Part shown: positions 37,307 through 45,169 of the stretch, piece after piece
Numbering within the stretch: the first letter of the stretch is position 1
How the letters are laid out: each line of letters begins with the position of its first letter
From: Streptomyces meridianus
GTDB taxonomy: Bacteria > Actinomycetota > Actinomycetes > Streptomycetales > Streptomycetaceae
Assembly (NCBI RefSeq): GCF_023703325.1
Contig: NZ_JAMQGM010000029.1
Span: forward strand, 124,001 to 188,000
Reading direction: 5' to 3'
DNA: 64,000 bases
Notes under the pieces: generated by a model
Told to the model about the DNA's origin: nothing
The model's database searches: none
Seen by the model: the letters and a program-made list of their open reading frames with translations, nothing else
Made by a program: the position numbers and the translations under genes

Positions 37307-37584
37307 GCGGCGTCCGCCGGAGCGGACTCACCGCGGTGGGCGGCGTGGTGGGCGCGGATGCGCTCGGCCTTGTCCGACACCTCGGCAGGGTCGACAGGAC
37401 CGTGTTCCGCTTCAGCGGCGGCGATGTACTCGTCGATGGCCTCGCGCTGGAGTTGCCGCTGTACGGCCTCCTCGATGTAAGAGGAGACGCCTTGTTTGCC
37501 GGCGCGTGCGCGGATCGCCTCCAGGGTCTCGGCGCGCAGGGAGACGCTGGTGACTCGAGTCTTGCCGGGGCGGGGTGTGTCCAT
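37303..37584 (-). CDS. Ribbon-helix-helix antitoxin (VapB type)
   Basis: A 93-residue protein with an N-terminal ribbon-helix-helix (RVTSVSLRAETLEAIRARAG) and an acidic C-terminal half that should wrap the toxin. ATG 37584 is preferred; an ATG six codons upstream is possible. The DNA before it is A+T-rich and contains TGTA-G-TACA, an imperfect palindrome that could be the autoregulatory operator. Confidence 0.85.
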   Translation of the reverse strand: MDTPRPGKTRVTSVSLRAETLEAIRARAGKQGVSSYIEEAVQRQLQREAIDEYIAAAEAEHGPVDPAEVSDKAERIRAHHAAHRGESAPADAA

Positions 37585-37608
37585 AGCAAGAGTGTAGTAC
37601 ATGTCCTA

Positions 37609-37899
37609 TTAATTCGCTGGCGCTCCTCGGTGACTACCGGCGGCCGGCGGCAAGCCTGCTGAGGCGGTCGCCGATGCGGTCAAGTCCTTCCGTCCGGCGA
37701 CGAACCGGTCCACCACCGTCGAGCCGTCCGGCAGGCGGTACCGCAGGATGAAGTGGTCGGTGATCCGGATCGCCTCACCCTCGTCCAACTGCCGTGCAGG
37801 CCCGGCGGCCTCCAGCAGGAGGGGCGTCAACCACCGGTCGGAGCGGGCGCTCTGAGCGAAGGCGACCAGCTCGCCCTTCAGCTCGGCGCTGCGCTCGAT
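37609..37899 (-). pseudogene. Remnant of a conserved hypothetical gene
   Basis: The minus strand encodes a coherent stretch (IERSAELKGELVAFAQSA, then ITDHFILRYRLPDGSTVV and DRFVAGRKDL) that resembles the N-terminal part of a longer Streptomyces hypothetical protein, but it lacks a proper start and the sequence after RKDL is lost, ending at a stop after a frame change. It joins directly to another remnant at its upstream end. Confidence 0.55.
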
Positions 37900-38042
37900 G
37901 AGTGAACGACGCCGCGCACCGTCACCTCGACACCGAGAACCACGGTGGTGAAGGGCACATCGAGATGCTCCTCGAGCATGGTGAACAGACCGGTCCGCTG
38001 CTCGTCCTCGCCATAGGCGTCCACCGTTGCCTCTTCGATCAT
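37878..38042 (-). pseudogene. Remnant of a small 'calcium-binding' family gene
   Basis: The segment MIEEATVDAYGEDEQRTGLF and then VPFTTVVLGVEVTV resembles the N-terminal half of a small actinobacterial protein often labelled calcium-binding protein. The second half is missing; the frame changes after VEVTV and stops. The remnant lies next to the 5' end of the intact LLM gene in divergent orientation. Confidence 0.55.
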
Positions 38043-38177
38043 GGCCTCAAGCCCCGGTCCTACCCAGCGTGCCCATGACGCCACGGTAGCGGCCCCCACC
38101 GCGACGCCGGCGTGGCTTCCCGGACCGGCTCCATCGGGGCATCCGTGGCGGTGGGAAGCCCGCGTATCGTCGGGGAC

Positions 38178-39074
38178 ATGCGACTGAGCACCGTGATCCT
38201 CCCCATATACCGCTGGAACGACGGGGGACGTGAGGTGTGGCAGCGGGCGGAGGAACTCGGCTTCCACACGGCGTACACCTACGACCACCTCTCGTGGCGG
38301 ACCTTCCGCGACGGCCCGTGGTTCGGCGCGCTGCCGACGCTGACCGCGGCGGCGTCCGCGACCTCGCGGATGCGGCTGGGGACCCTGGTCACGTCCCCGA
38401 ACTTCCGGCACCCGGTGACCCTCGCCAAGGAGCTGATCTCGCTCGACGACATCAGCGGCGGCCGGGTGGCGCTCGGGATCGGTGCCGGGGGTGTCGGGTT
38501 CGACGCGAGCGCCCTCGGGCAGGAGCCGTGGACGCCCAAGGAGCGTGCGGACCGCTTCGGAGAGTTCGTGCCGCTGCTCGACCGTCTGCTCAGCGAGGAC
38601 GTGGTGAGCCACGACGGGCGGTTCTACTCGGCGACCGAGGTGCGCAACATCCCCGGCTGCGTTCAGCGGCCCCGGCTCCCGTTCGCCGTCGCCGCGACCG
38701 GCCCGCGCGGGATGCGGCTCGCAGCACGGCACGGGCAGGCCTGGGTGACCACGGGCGACCCCAAGCTGTTCGAGTCGGGCACGCCGGAGCAGTCGCTGGC
38801 GGCCGTCCGCGGGCAGATCGGGAGACTCGGTGACGCGTGCGCCGAGCACGGCCGCGACCCCGGCGAACTGGGCAGGACCCTGCTCACCGGCTTCACGCCG
38901 GACCGGCCGCTGGCATCCCTGGACGCCTTCGTGGACTTCGCGGGCGCGCACGCCGAGCTGGGCATCGACGAGATCGTCGTCCACTGGCCGATCGCCGACT
39001 CCTTCTTCGCAGCCGACGAGAAGGTCTTCGAGCGGATCGCGACGGAGGGTCCGGCGCAGCTCGCCCGCGGCTGA
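38178..39074 (+). CDS. LLM-class F420-dependent oxidoreductase
   Basis: A 298-residue TIM-barrel oxidoreductase of the luciferase-like monooxygenase superfamily. The N-terminal AYTYDHLSWR, GTLVTSPNFRHPVTLAKE and GIGAGGVGFD segments are typical of F420-binding members, which transfer hydride to or from F420. ATG 38178 is directly before the conserved MRLSTVILP. The gene is intact, unlike the truncated copy 1.6 kb upstream. Substrate unknown. Confidence 0.88.
   Translation: MRLSTVILPIYRWNDGGREVWQRAEELGFHTAYTYDHLSWRTFRDGPWFGALPTLTAAASATSRMRLGTLVTSPNFRHPVTLAKELISLDDISGGRVALGIGAGGVGFDASALGQEPWTPKERADRFGEFVPLLDRLLSEDVVSHDGRFYSATEVRNIPGCVQRPRLPFAVAATGPRGMRLAARHGQAWVTTGDPKLFESGTPEQSLAAVRGQIGRLGDACAEHGRDPGELGRTLLTGFTPDRPLASLDAFVDFAGAHAELGIDEIVVHWPIADSFFAADEKVFERIATEGPAQLARG
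38180..38395 (+). repeat. 216-bp direct repeat, copy 2
   Basis: This is the partner of 36617-36832 and forms the 5' part of the functional LLM gene. Between the copies lie 1347 bases with the toxin-antitoxin pair and two gene remnants. Confidence 0.93.
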
Positions 39075-39076
39075 AC

Positions 39077-39104
39077 GGTCCGTGCGGACCGGTCCGCACG
39101 GACC
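39077..39104. terminator. 28-bp perfect palindrome after the LLM gene
   Basis: GGTCCGTGCGGACC is followed immediately by its own reverse complement, giving a loop-free 28-bp palindrome three bases after the LLM stop. As RNA it would form a strong hairpin and is most likely a terminator, though a protein-binding site is possible. Confidence 0.5.
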
Positions 39105-39190
39105 GCCGTCCGAACAACGCAGACCGCCGCGGCATGACCAAAAGGAACAAAGGGGAAGAATTGTAGAAGGAGGAGTCAGGAGGTCGCACC

Positions 39191-40090
39191 ATGGCCCGGA
39201 CCCGGTACGCCCCGGACCGCGGACTCACCGCCCGCATGGTCACCACGATGTTCTTCATCGGGCTGCTCTACGTCGTCCTCGTCGGTGTGCTGCTCGCGTT
39301 CCTGCGCGGATCGTGGGGAATCATCCTGCTCGTCGCCGGCGGCCTGTTCATCGCACAGTTCTGGTTCAGCGACCGCATCGCCGCCTACGGCATGGGCGCC
39401 CGCGAGGTCACCCCCGAACAGGCCCCCGAGCTGCACGGCGCCGTGGACCGGCTGTGTGCGCTCGCCGACATGCCCAAGCCGCGGGTCGCCGTCGCGAACA
39501 GCGACGTCCCCAACGCCTTCGCCACCGGCCGGAACCGGAACAGTGCCCTGGTCTGTGCCACCACCGGCCTGCTGCGCAGACTGGAACCGGAGGAGCTGGA
39601 GGGCGTCCTGGCACACGAGCTGTCCCACGTCGCCCACCGCGACGTCGTCGTCATGACGATCGCGTCGTTCCTCGGTGTGATGGCCGGAATCCTGGCCCGG
39701 GTCGCTCTCTGGAGCGGCCTCGGCCGGGACAGCCGCGACCCCGCCACCGCCATCGCCGTCCTGGTGATCCCGCTGGTCAGTGCGGTGGTGTACGTCATCA
39801 GCTTCCTGCTGACCCGTCTGCTGTCGCGATACCGCGAGCTGTCCGCGGACCGCGCGGCCGCCCTGCTCACCGGGCGTCCCTCGGCCCTGGCCTCCGCCCT
39901 CACCAAGGTGACCGGCCAGATGGCCCGGATCCCGACCCGTGACCTGCGCAAGGCCGAGCCCTACAACGCCTTCTGGTTCGCGCCCGCCTTCTCCTCGAAG
40001 GACAGCCTGGGCCGGCTGTTCTCGTCGCACCCGACCCTCGAGCAGCGCCTGGACCAGCTCGCGAGGATCTCGGCGCAGCTCAGCCGCTGA
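39191..40090 (+). CDS. htpX: M48 membrane metalloprotease HtpX
   Basis: HtpX is a zinc protease of the inner membrane that degrades misfolded membrane proteins. The 299-residue protein has two N-terminal membrane helices, the zinc motif HELSHVAH (HExxH), two more helices and the third ligand in ELSADRAA. AAGGAGG-type sites precede the ATG. The pspAB gene is 55 bases downstream, a pairing I know from other actinobacteria, so envelope-stress response is the likely context. Confidence 0.93.
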   Translation: MARTRYAPDRGLTARMVTTMFFIGLLYVVLVGVLLAFLRGSWGIILLVAGGLFIAQFWFSDRIAAYGMGAREVTPEQAPELHGAVDRLCALADMPKPRVAVANSDVPNAFATGRNRNSALVCATTGLLRRLEPEELEGVLAHELSHVAHRDVVVMTIASFLGVMAGILARVALWSGLGRDSRDPATAIAVLVIPLVSAVVYVISFLLTRLLSRYRELSADRAAALLTGRPSALASALTKVTGQMARIPTRDLRKAEPYNAFWFAPAFSSKDSLGRLFSSHPTLEQRLDQLARISAQLSR

Positions 40091-40145
40091 CCGCCGCCCC
40101 GCCCCGCCTCCCGCCAGCCGCCGACCCGCGAAGGGAGCCGTGCCC

Positions 40146-40730
40146 ATGGGCCTCCTCGACGCCATCCTGGGCCGCAGCAAGCCCGTCCGTCCCGATCTCG
40201 ACCAGCTCTTCGGGCTGCCCTCAGCCGCCGTCGCGCTCCAGGCCGGTCCGGGTTTCACCGCCACCGGGGAGGGATCGGTGTGTTTCGCCGGCGTCGAGGG
40301 TGGTGCGTTCGACCGCATCCGGCGGGAGGTGCGGGACCTGCTCGACGCGGACACCGGCCGCGGTGGCGTACCGGTGGAGTTCAGCCGGGACGCCTACGGC
40401 TACACGTGGCTGCTCTCCCGTCAGGACCCCGACGACACCCCCGCCCTGGTCAACGACCTGCACGCCGTCAACACCGTGCTGCAGGACGCCGGTTTCGGCC
40501 CGCACCTGCTCTGCTCACTGGTCGGGTTCCGGGACGAGCGGGACCGCGTGCTGGCCCTGGTCTACCTCTACAAGCGGGGCACGTTCTACCCGTTCGCACC
40601 CGTTCCCGGCGGACACGAGAAGCGGGACAACGCGCTGGAGATCCAGGTCAGCGGGCTGCTCGCGGACGATCTGCGGATGGAGTCCGACCTGAGCCGCTGG
40701 TTCCCGGTGTGGGGCGCCCCGGGGCTCTGA
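40146..40730 (+). CDS. pspAB: PspA-associated protein PspAB
   Basis: A 194-residue protein starting MGLLDAILGRSKPVRPDLDQ, which is the hallmark of PspAB in actinobacteria. It has no membrane helix. The ATG at 40146 is behind GAAGGGAG. It probably works with HtpX and PspA in envelope stress; molecular function is not established. Confidence 0.88.
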   Translation: MGLLDAILGRSKPVRPDLDQLFGLPSAAVALQAGPGFTATGEGSVCFAGVEGGAFDRIRREVRDLLDADTGRGGVPVEFSRDAYGYTWLLSRQDPDDTPALVNDLHAVNTVLQDAGFGPHLLCSLVGFRDERDRVLALVYLYKRGTFYPFAPVPGGHEKRDNALEIQVSGLLADDLRMESDLSRWFPVWGAPGL

Positions 40731-40911
40731 CGCACACGGGTTGCTCCCCGCCCGCCGACCCCGGGGTCCCGCGGCCCCGCCCAGGGTTCTCCCGCACCCC
40801 GTGCAGGGGCGGTGACGGACGGACCCTACGGGCAGCTCCACCCGAAGACGTATGCCGATACCACCGTCAGGGCTGACGTGCCCGGCCGATCGTGCCACTA
40901 CGGTCGGCTGC

Positions 40912-41988
40912 GTGACTGTGATCGTGACCGAAGGTCTCAGCAAGCGGTTCCCGCTGGGAACCGACCGTGCGCAGCGCGGCGGGGTGACCGCGCTCGACCG
41001 GCTCACCGTCGACATCGCCCCCGGGGTGACGGGCCTCATCGGCTCGAACGGCGCCGGCAAGTCCACCCTGATCAAGATCCTGCTCGGGCTGTCCCCCGCG
41101 TCCGAGGGCCGGGCCTGCGTACTCGGGATGGACGTCGCGACCGCCGGCGGTCCGATCCGGGAACGGGTCGGCTACATGCCCGAGCACGACTGCCTGCCAC
41201 CCGACGTCTCGGCCACCGAGTTCGTCGTCCACATGGCCCGCATGTCCGGTCTGCCACCCACCGCCGCCCGGGAGCGCACCGCCGACACCCTGCGCCACGT
41301 CGGTCTGTACGAGGAGCGCTACCGGCCCATCGGCGGTTACTCGACCGGCATGAGACAGCGCGTCAAACTCGCCCAGGCGCTGGTGCACGACCCCCGACTG
41401 GTGCTCCTCGACGAACCGACCAACGGACTCGATCCGGCGGGGCGCGACGAGATGCTCGGTCTGATCCGCCGCATCCACCGGGAATTCGGCATCTCCGTGC
41501 TCGTCACTTCGCACCTGCTGGGCGAACTGGAGCGCACCTGCGACCACGTGGTCGTCATCGACGGCGGGCGGCTGCTGCGCTCCAGCGCGACCAGCGACTT
41601 CACCCGCACCACCACGACCGTCGCCGTCGAGGTCACCGACACCGACCGCCACCCGGACGGGACGACGGCCCTGCGCACTGCGCTCACCGCAGCGGGCGTC
41701 GGCCTCCGCACGGACGGGGCCGAGCCCGGCACGTCCCACCTGCTGCTGATCGACGTCGCCGACGACAGCACCTACGACACCGTCCGGGACACCGTCGCCG
41801 GGCTGGGCCTCGGCCTGGTGCGGATGGAACAGCGCCGGCACCGGATCGCCGAGGTCTTCCACCCCCGGGAGGCGGAAGCGGAGGCGGGCCTCCAGGCGAA
41901 GCCGCAGGACGCCGGCCTCCGCACCGGCCTCCCCGCAGACCCCCAGGACGAGCGACCGCAGAAGGGAGGCGGCCGTGATGCCGTCTGA
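40912..41988 (+). CDS. ABC transporter ATPase (first pair)
   Basis: A 358-residue ABC ATPase with Walker A IGSNGAGKST, signature YSTGMRQRV, Walker B LVLLDEPTNGLD and the switch His in TSHLL. The last ~110 residues are an accessory domain with a charged Gln/Asp-rich tail. GTG 40912 starts MTVIVTEGLSKRF. The permease start lies within the end of this gene (41978), so the two are co-translated. Confidence 0.9.
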   Translation: MTVIVTEGLSKRFPLGTDRAQRGGVTALDRLTVDIAPGVTGLIGSNGAGKSTLIKILLGLSPASEGRACVLGMDVATAGGPIRERVGYMPEHDCLPPDVSATEFVVHMARMSGLPPTAARERTADTLRHVGLYEERYRPIGGYSTGMRQRVKLAQALVHDPRLVLLDEPTNGLDPAGRDEMLGLIRRIHREFGISVLVTSHLLGELERTCDHVVVIDGGRLLRSSATSDFTRTTTTVAVEVTDTDRHPDGTTALRTALTAAGVGLRTDGAEPGTSHLLLIDVADDSTYDTVRDTVAGLGLGLVRMEQRRHRIAEVFHPREAEAEAGLQAKPQDAGLRTGLPADPQDERPQKGGGRDAV

Positions 41989-42895
41989 GACCCCCCTCGC
42001 GCCGGGGGACCGCCGGGCCGGCGACCCGGCGAAGATCCACGACATCGGCTACCGGTCGTACGACGGCGACCGGCTCGGCCGCCGCCATGCCCGCCGGTCG
42101 CTGTTCGCGCACAGCCTGCGGGGCGCGTACGGGCTGGGCCGGTCCGCGAAGTCCAAGGTGCTGCCCATGCTGCTCTTCGGAGTGATGTGCCTGCCGGCCG
42201 GGATCATGGTGGCGATCGCGGTGGTCACGAAGGCCGGGGAACTCCCCGTGGAGTACCCGCGCTACGCCCTTCACCTGCAGGGTGTCATCAGCCTGTTCCT
42301 CGCCGCCCAGGCCCCGCAGGCCGTCTCACGTGATCTGCGCTTCCGGACCGTCCCGCTCTACTTCTCCCGCCCCATCGAGCGCGCGGACTACGTCTCGGCG
42401 AAGTTCGCTGCCCTGTCGGCGGCGCTGTTCGTGCTCACCGCGGCGCCGGTCGTCGTCCTGTACGCGGGGGCGCTGCTCGCCGAACTCGATGTCGCCGACC
42501 AGAGCGCGGGGTTCGGGCAGGGCCTGGTGTCCGCCGCCCTGCTGTCGCTGCTGTTCGCGGGAATCGGGCTGGTGATCGCCGCCCTCACCCCGCGCCGCGG
42601 CTTCGGAGTGGCGGCCGTCATCGCCGTGCTCACCGTCTCCTTCGGGGCGGTGTCCGCGGTCCAGGCCATCGCGTTCGAACAGGACAACGGGGGCCTGGTG
42701 ACCTGGCTGGGGCTGTTCTCACCGGTCACCCTGATCGACGGTGTGCAGACGGCCTTCCTCGGCGCTTCGACCTCGTTCCCGGGCGGGAAGGGGCCGGACA
42801 CCGCCGCCGGCTGCGTCTACCTGCTCGTCGTCCTCGCCCTGATCGCGGGCTCTTACGCCGCGCTGATGCGCCGCTACCGGAAGGCCGGGCTGTGA
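41978..42895 (+). CDS. ABC-2 type permease (first pair)
   Basis: A 305-residue membrane protein with six predicted helices in the ABC-2 layout, starting after ~60 cytoplasmic residues. The segment HLQGVISLFLAAQAPQAVSRD is typical of ABC-2 permeases. ATG 41978 is eight bases after AGGGAGG; GTG 41975 is also possible. It overlaps the upstream ATPase gene by 11 bases and the downstream one by GTGA. Confidence 0.88.
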   Translation: MPSETPLAPGDRRAGDPAKIHDIGYRSYDGDRLGRRHARRSLFAHSLRGAYGLGRSAKSKVLPMLLFGVMCLPAGIMVAIAVVTKAGELPVEYPRYALHLQGVISLFLAAQAPQAVSRDLRFRTVPLYFSRPIERADYVSAKFAALSAALFVLTAAPVVVLYAGALLAELDVADQSAGFGQGLVSAALLSLLFAGIGLVIAALTPRRGFGVAAVIAVLTVSFGAVSAVQAIAFEQDNGGLVTWLGLFSPVTLIDGVQTAFLGASTSFPGGKGPDTAAGCVYLLVVLALIAGSYAALMRRYRKAGL

Positions 42896-43809
42896 CCGCA
42901 CTGATCCTCGACCGCGTCTCGCGCTGGTTCGGCAACGTCGTCGCCGTCAACGACGTCACCATGACGATCGGGCCGGGCGTCACCGGCCTGCTCGGCCCGA
43001 ACGGCGCCGGCAAGTCCACCCTGATCAACCTGATGAGCGGCTTCCTGGCCCCGTCCTCCGGCTCCGTCACCCTCGACGGGACGCCGGTCCGCGGCAACGA
43101 GGGGACGTACCGGCACATCGGGCTCGTCCCCGAGCGGGAGGCGATGTACGACTTCCTCACCGGCCGGGAGTTCGTCGTCGCCTGCTCCGAGCTGCACGGG
43201 CTCACCGACCCCGCCGCCGCGGCCCGCCGGGCGCTCGGCACGGTCGGGATGGAGTTCGCGCAGGACCGCAGGATCTCCACGTACAGCAAGGGGATGCGGC
43301 AGCGCGTCAAGATGGCCGCCGCTCTGGTCCACGACCCGTCCGCGCTCCTGCTCGACGAGCCGTTCAACGGCATGGACCCGCGCCAGCGCATGGAACTCAT
43401 GGACGTGCTGCGGCGGATGGGCGAGGAGGGCCGCACCGTCCTGTTCTCCTCCCACATCCTGGAGGAGGTCGAGCAACTGGCCGGGCACATCGAGGTCGTG
43501 GTGGCGGGCCGGCACGCCGCGTCCGGCGACTTCCGGCGGATCCGGCGGCTGATGACCGACCGCCCGCACCGGTATCTGATCCGGTCCGGGGACGACCGGG
43601 CCCTCGCCGCCGCGCTCATCGCCGACCCGTCGACGGCCGGGATCGAGGTCGACACGGCGGAGGGCGTGCTCCGCGTCCAGGCCGTGGACTTCCCCCGGTT
43701 CACCGAACTGCTGCCGCGGGTGGCCCGCGAGCACGGCATCCGGCTCCGCACGGTCTCGCCCTCCGACGAGTCCCTGGAGAGCGTCTTCTCGTACCTCGTA
43801 TCGGCCTGA
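42892..43809 (+). CDS. ABC transporter ATPase (second pair)
   Basis: A 305-residue ABC ATPase: Walker A LGPNGAGKST, signature YSKGMRQRV, Walker B ALLLDEPFNGMD and switch His in SSHIL. It resembles the first ATPase, suggesting duplication. The GTG start at 42892 overlaps the permease stop. Likely partner is the permease at 43825. Confidence 0.9.
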   Translation: MTALILDRVSRWFGNVVAVNDVTMTIGPGVTGLLGPNGAGKSTLINLMSGFLAPSSGSVTLDGTPVRGNEGTYRHIGLVPEREAMYDFLTGREFVVACSELHGLTDPAAAARRALGTVGMEFAQDRRISTYSKGMRQRVKMAAALVHDPSALLLDEPFNGMDPRQRMELMDVLRRMGEEGRTVLFSSHILEEVEQLAGHIEVVVAGRHAASGDFRRIRRLMTDRPHRYLIRSGDDRALAAALIADPSTAGIEVDTAEGVLRVQAVDFPRFTELLPRVAREHGIRLRTVSPSDESLESVFSYLVSA

Positions 43810-43824
43810 AGGAGCGCGGCACCG

Positions 43825-44544
43825 ATGTACAACACCACCGTCGCCCGGCTCACGCTCCGGGCGCTCCTCGGCCGGCGCAGGGCGCTGATCCTCTTCGCCC
43901 TGCCCGGTCTGCTGCTGCTCGTCTCCGCCGTGGTGCGGGGTCTTGTCGGCGCGGACGACACGATCGCGGCCGACGTGCTCGGCGGCTTCGCGCTCGCCAC
44001 GATGGTTCCGCTGATCGGTGTGATCGCCGGAACGGGAGCCATCGGGCCGGAGATCGACGACGGCTCGATCGTGCACCTGCTGTCGAAGCCGGTGAAGCGG
44101 CCGGTGATCGTGTTCACCAAGCTCGTCGTGGCCCTCGGCGTCACGGTGCTCTTCGCCGCGGTCCCCACGCTCGTCGCGGGATTCGTCCTCAACGGCAACA
44201 GCGGTCGGATCGCCGTCGCCTGCGCGGCGGGTGCCGCCGTGGCGTCGGTGGCCTACAGCGCGCTGTTCCTGCTGCTGGGCACGGTCACCCGGCACGCGGT
44301 GGTGATCGGCCTGGTGTACGCCCTGGTGTGGGAGTCCCTCATCGGCTCCCTGGTGCCGGGTGCGCGGACGCTCAGCATCCAGCAGTGGGGACTGTCGCTG
44401 GCGCAGCGGATCGGCGGGGGAGACCTGCTGACCTCGGAGGTGCGGATCGTTCCGGCGGTGGTGCTGCTCTGCGTCGTCACCGCGGCTGCGACCTGGTTCG
44501 CCGGCCTGCGGTTGGGCTCCCTCACCCTGGCGGACGAGGGGTAG
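43825..44544 (+). CDS. ABC-2 type permease (second pair)
   Basis: A 239-residue membrane protein with six predicted helices, starting MYNTTVARLTLRALLGRRR and with the DGSIVHLLSKPVKRP loop common in ABC-2 permeases. AAGGAG precedes the ATG. The four genes 40912-44544 form one operon encoding one or two export systems of unknown substrate. Confidence 0.88.
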   Translation: MYNTTVARLTLRALLGRRRALILFALPGLLLLVSAVVRGLVGADDTIAADVLGGFALATMVPLIGVIAGTGAIGPEIDDGSIVHLLSKPVKRPVIVFTKLVVALGVTVLFAAVPTLVAGFVLNGNSGRIAVACAAGAAVASVAYSALFLLLGTVTRHAVVIGLVYALVWESLIGSLVPGARTLSIQQWGLSLAQRIGGGDLLTSEVRIVPAVVLLCVVTAAATWFAGLRLGSLTLADEG

Positions 44545-44560
44545 CCGTCCGGGCGGGGAC

Positions 44561-44592
44561 CCGGCAGCCGGGTGGGAGCTCCCGGCTGCCGG
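44561..44592 (+). terminator. Terminator of the ABC operon
   Basis: A 12-bp perfect stem, CCGGCAGCCGGG and CCCGGCTGCCGG, with an 8-base loop starts 16 bases after the permease stop. Confidence 0.75.
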
Positions 44593-44594
44593 AG

Positions 44595-44625
44595 GTTGTC
44601 CACAGGTCGGGAACCTGTGGACAAC
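44595..44625. other. Two consensus DnaA boxes in inverted orientation
   Basis: TTGTCCACA (44596-44604) and its complement TGTGGACAA (44616-44624) are the preferred Streptomyces DnaA box, here arranged as a perfect 13-bp inverted repeat (GTTGTCCACAGGT) with a five-base loop. They lie between the ABC-operon terminator and the next gene. Confidence 0.75.
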
Positions 44626-44659
44626 GGAAAGGGTCAGGGTGCCCCTTTCAAGGAGCGGT

Positions 44660-45169
44660 TCAGCGTCCGCGACCCCGGCGTCGCCCCTGCCGGGCGACCT
44701 CCGCGCGCAACGCGCGGAGACCGGCATCCAGCCCGGCCATCCGCTCGCTGATGCCGCACACGATGCGCTCGGTGTTGTCGAGGCGCCGGTCCAGGAACAG
44801 CAGACGGCTGTCCATGGCCGTCAGCCGCTGTTCCATCCGCTCCACCCGGGCCGAGGTACGGGCGATCACGGGGGCCAACTCCCGCAGCACGGACCCGACC
44901 TCGCCGAGGCACTCCTCGAGGCTGCGGAGCCGGGTGCCGGCGGATTCGGCGGGCGGAGCCTGGGCACTCCGCCGGTCGCGGGACGCCTCCTCGACGTCGA
45001 GGAGGTACGTGCGGACCCGGCGTGCCACGTCGCTGTCGCGCAGCAGCATCGCGACGTTGAGCACGGCGCGACGGGTGAAGAGCGTCAGGTGGGCGCGGCC
45101 CTGTGGATAACTCTCTCTTGAAAGGTCCACGTTGGACCTTTCAAAGAACCGCAGCTCAGAGCCTCGCAC
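44660..45169 (-). CDS. Antirepressor-like protein with C-terminal coiled coil
   Basis: A 169-residue protein. Its conserved core (LTLFTRRAVLNVAMLLRDSD and RRVRTYLLDVEEA, about 24-63) resembles the domain of phage-type antirepressor and regulator proteins. The C-terminal ~90 residues form a charged coiled coil ending in Arg/Gly residues. The N-terminal DNA-binding part of such proteins is absent. The only reasonable start is a GTG at 45169 that overlaps the HAD gene by 14 bases, so the gene may be 5'-truncated. Just after the start an inverted repeat lies in the coding sequence. Role unknown. Confidence 0.6.
   Translation of the reverse strand: MRGSELRFFERSNVDLSRESYPQGRAHLTLFTRRAVLNVAMLLRDSDVARRVRTYLLDVEEASRDRRSAQAPPAESAGTRLRSLEECLGEVGSVLRELAPVIARTSARVERMEQRLTAMDSRLLFLDRRLDNTERIVCGISERMAGLDAGLRALRAEVARQGRRRGRGR
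45118..45144. repeat. Inverted repeat TTGAAAGGTCCA with 3-base centre
   Basis: TTGAAAGGTCCA, CGT, then TGGACCTTTCAA make a perfect 12-bp inverted repeat inside the first codons of the antirepressor-like gene. The half-site CCTTTCAA occurs again near 44644-44651, just past the 3' end of the same gene. A DnaA box complement TGTGGATAA is 8 bases away (45102-45110). Confidence 0.75.

Noticed and set aside
36603..38395. Insertion sequence or transposon as the cause of the duplication
   Set aside because: No transposase gene, terminal inverted repeats or short target duplication could be found; the 216-bp repeat is far too long for a target-site duplication.
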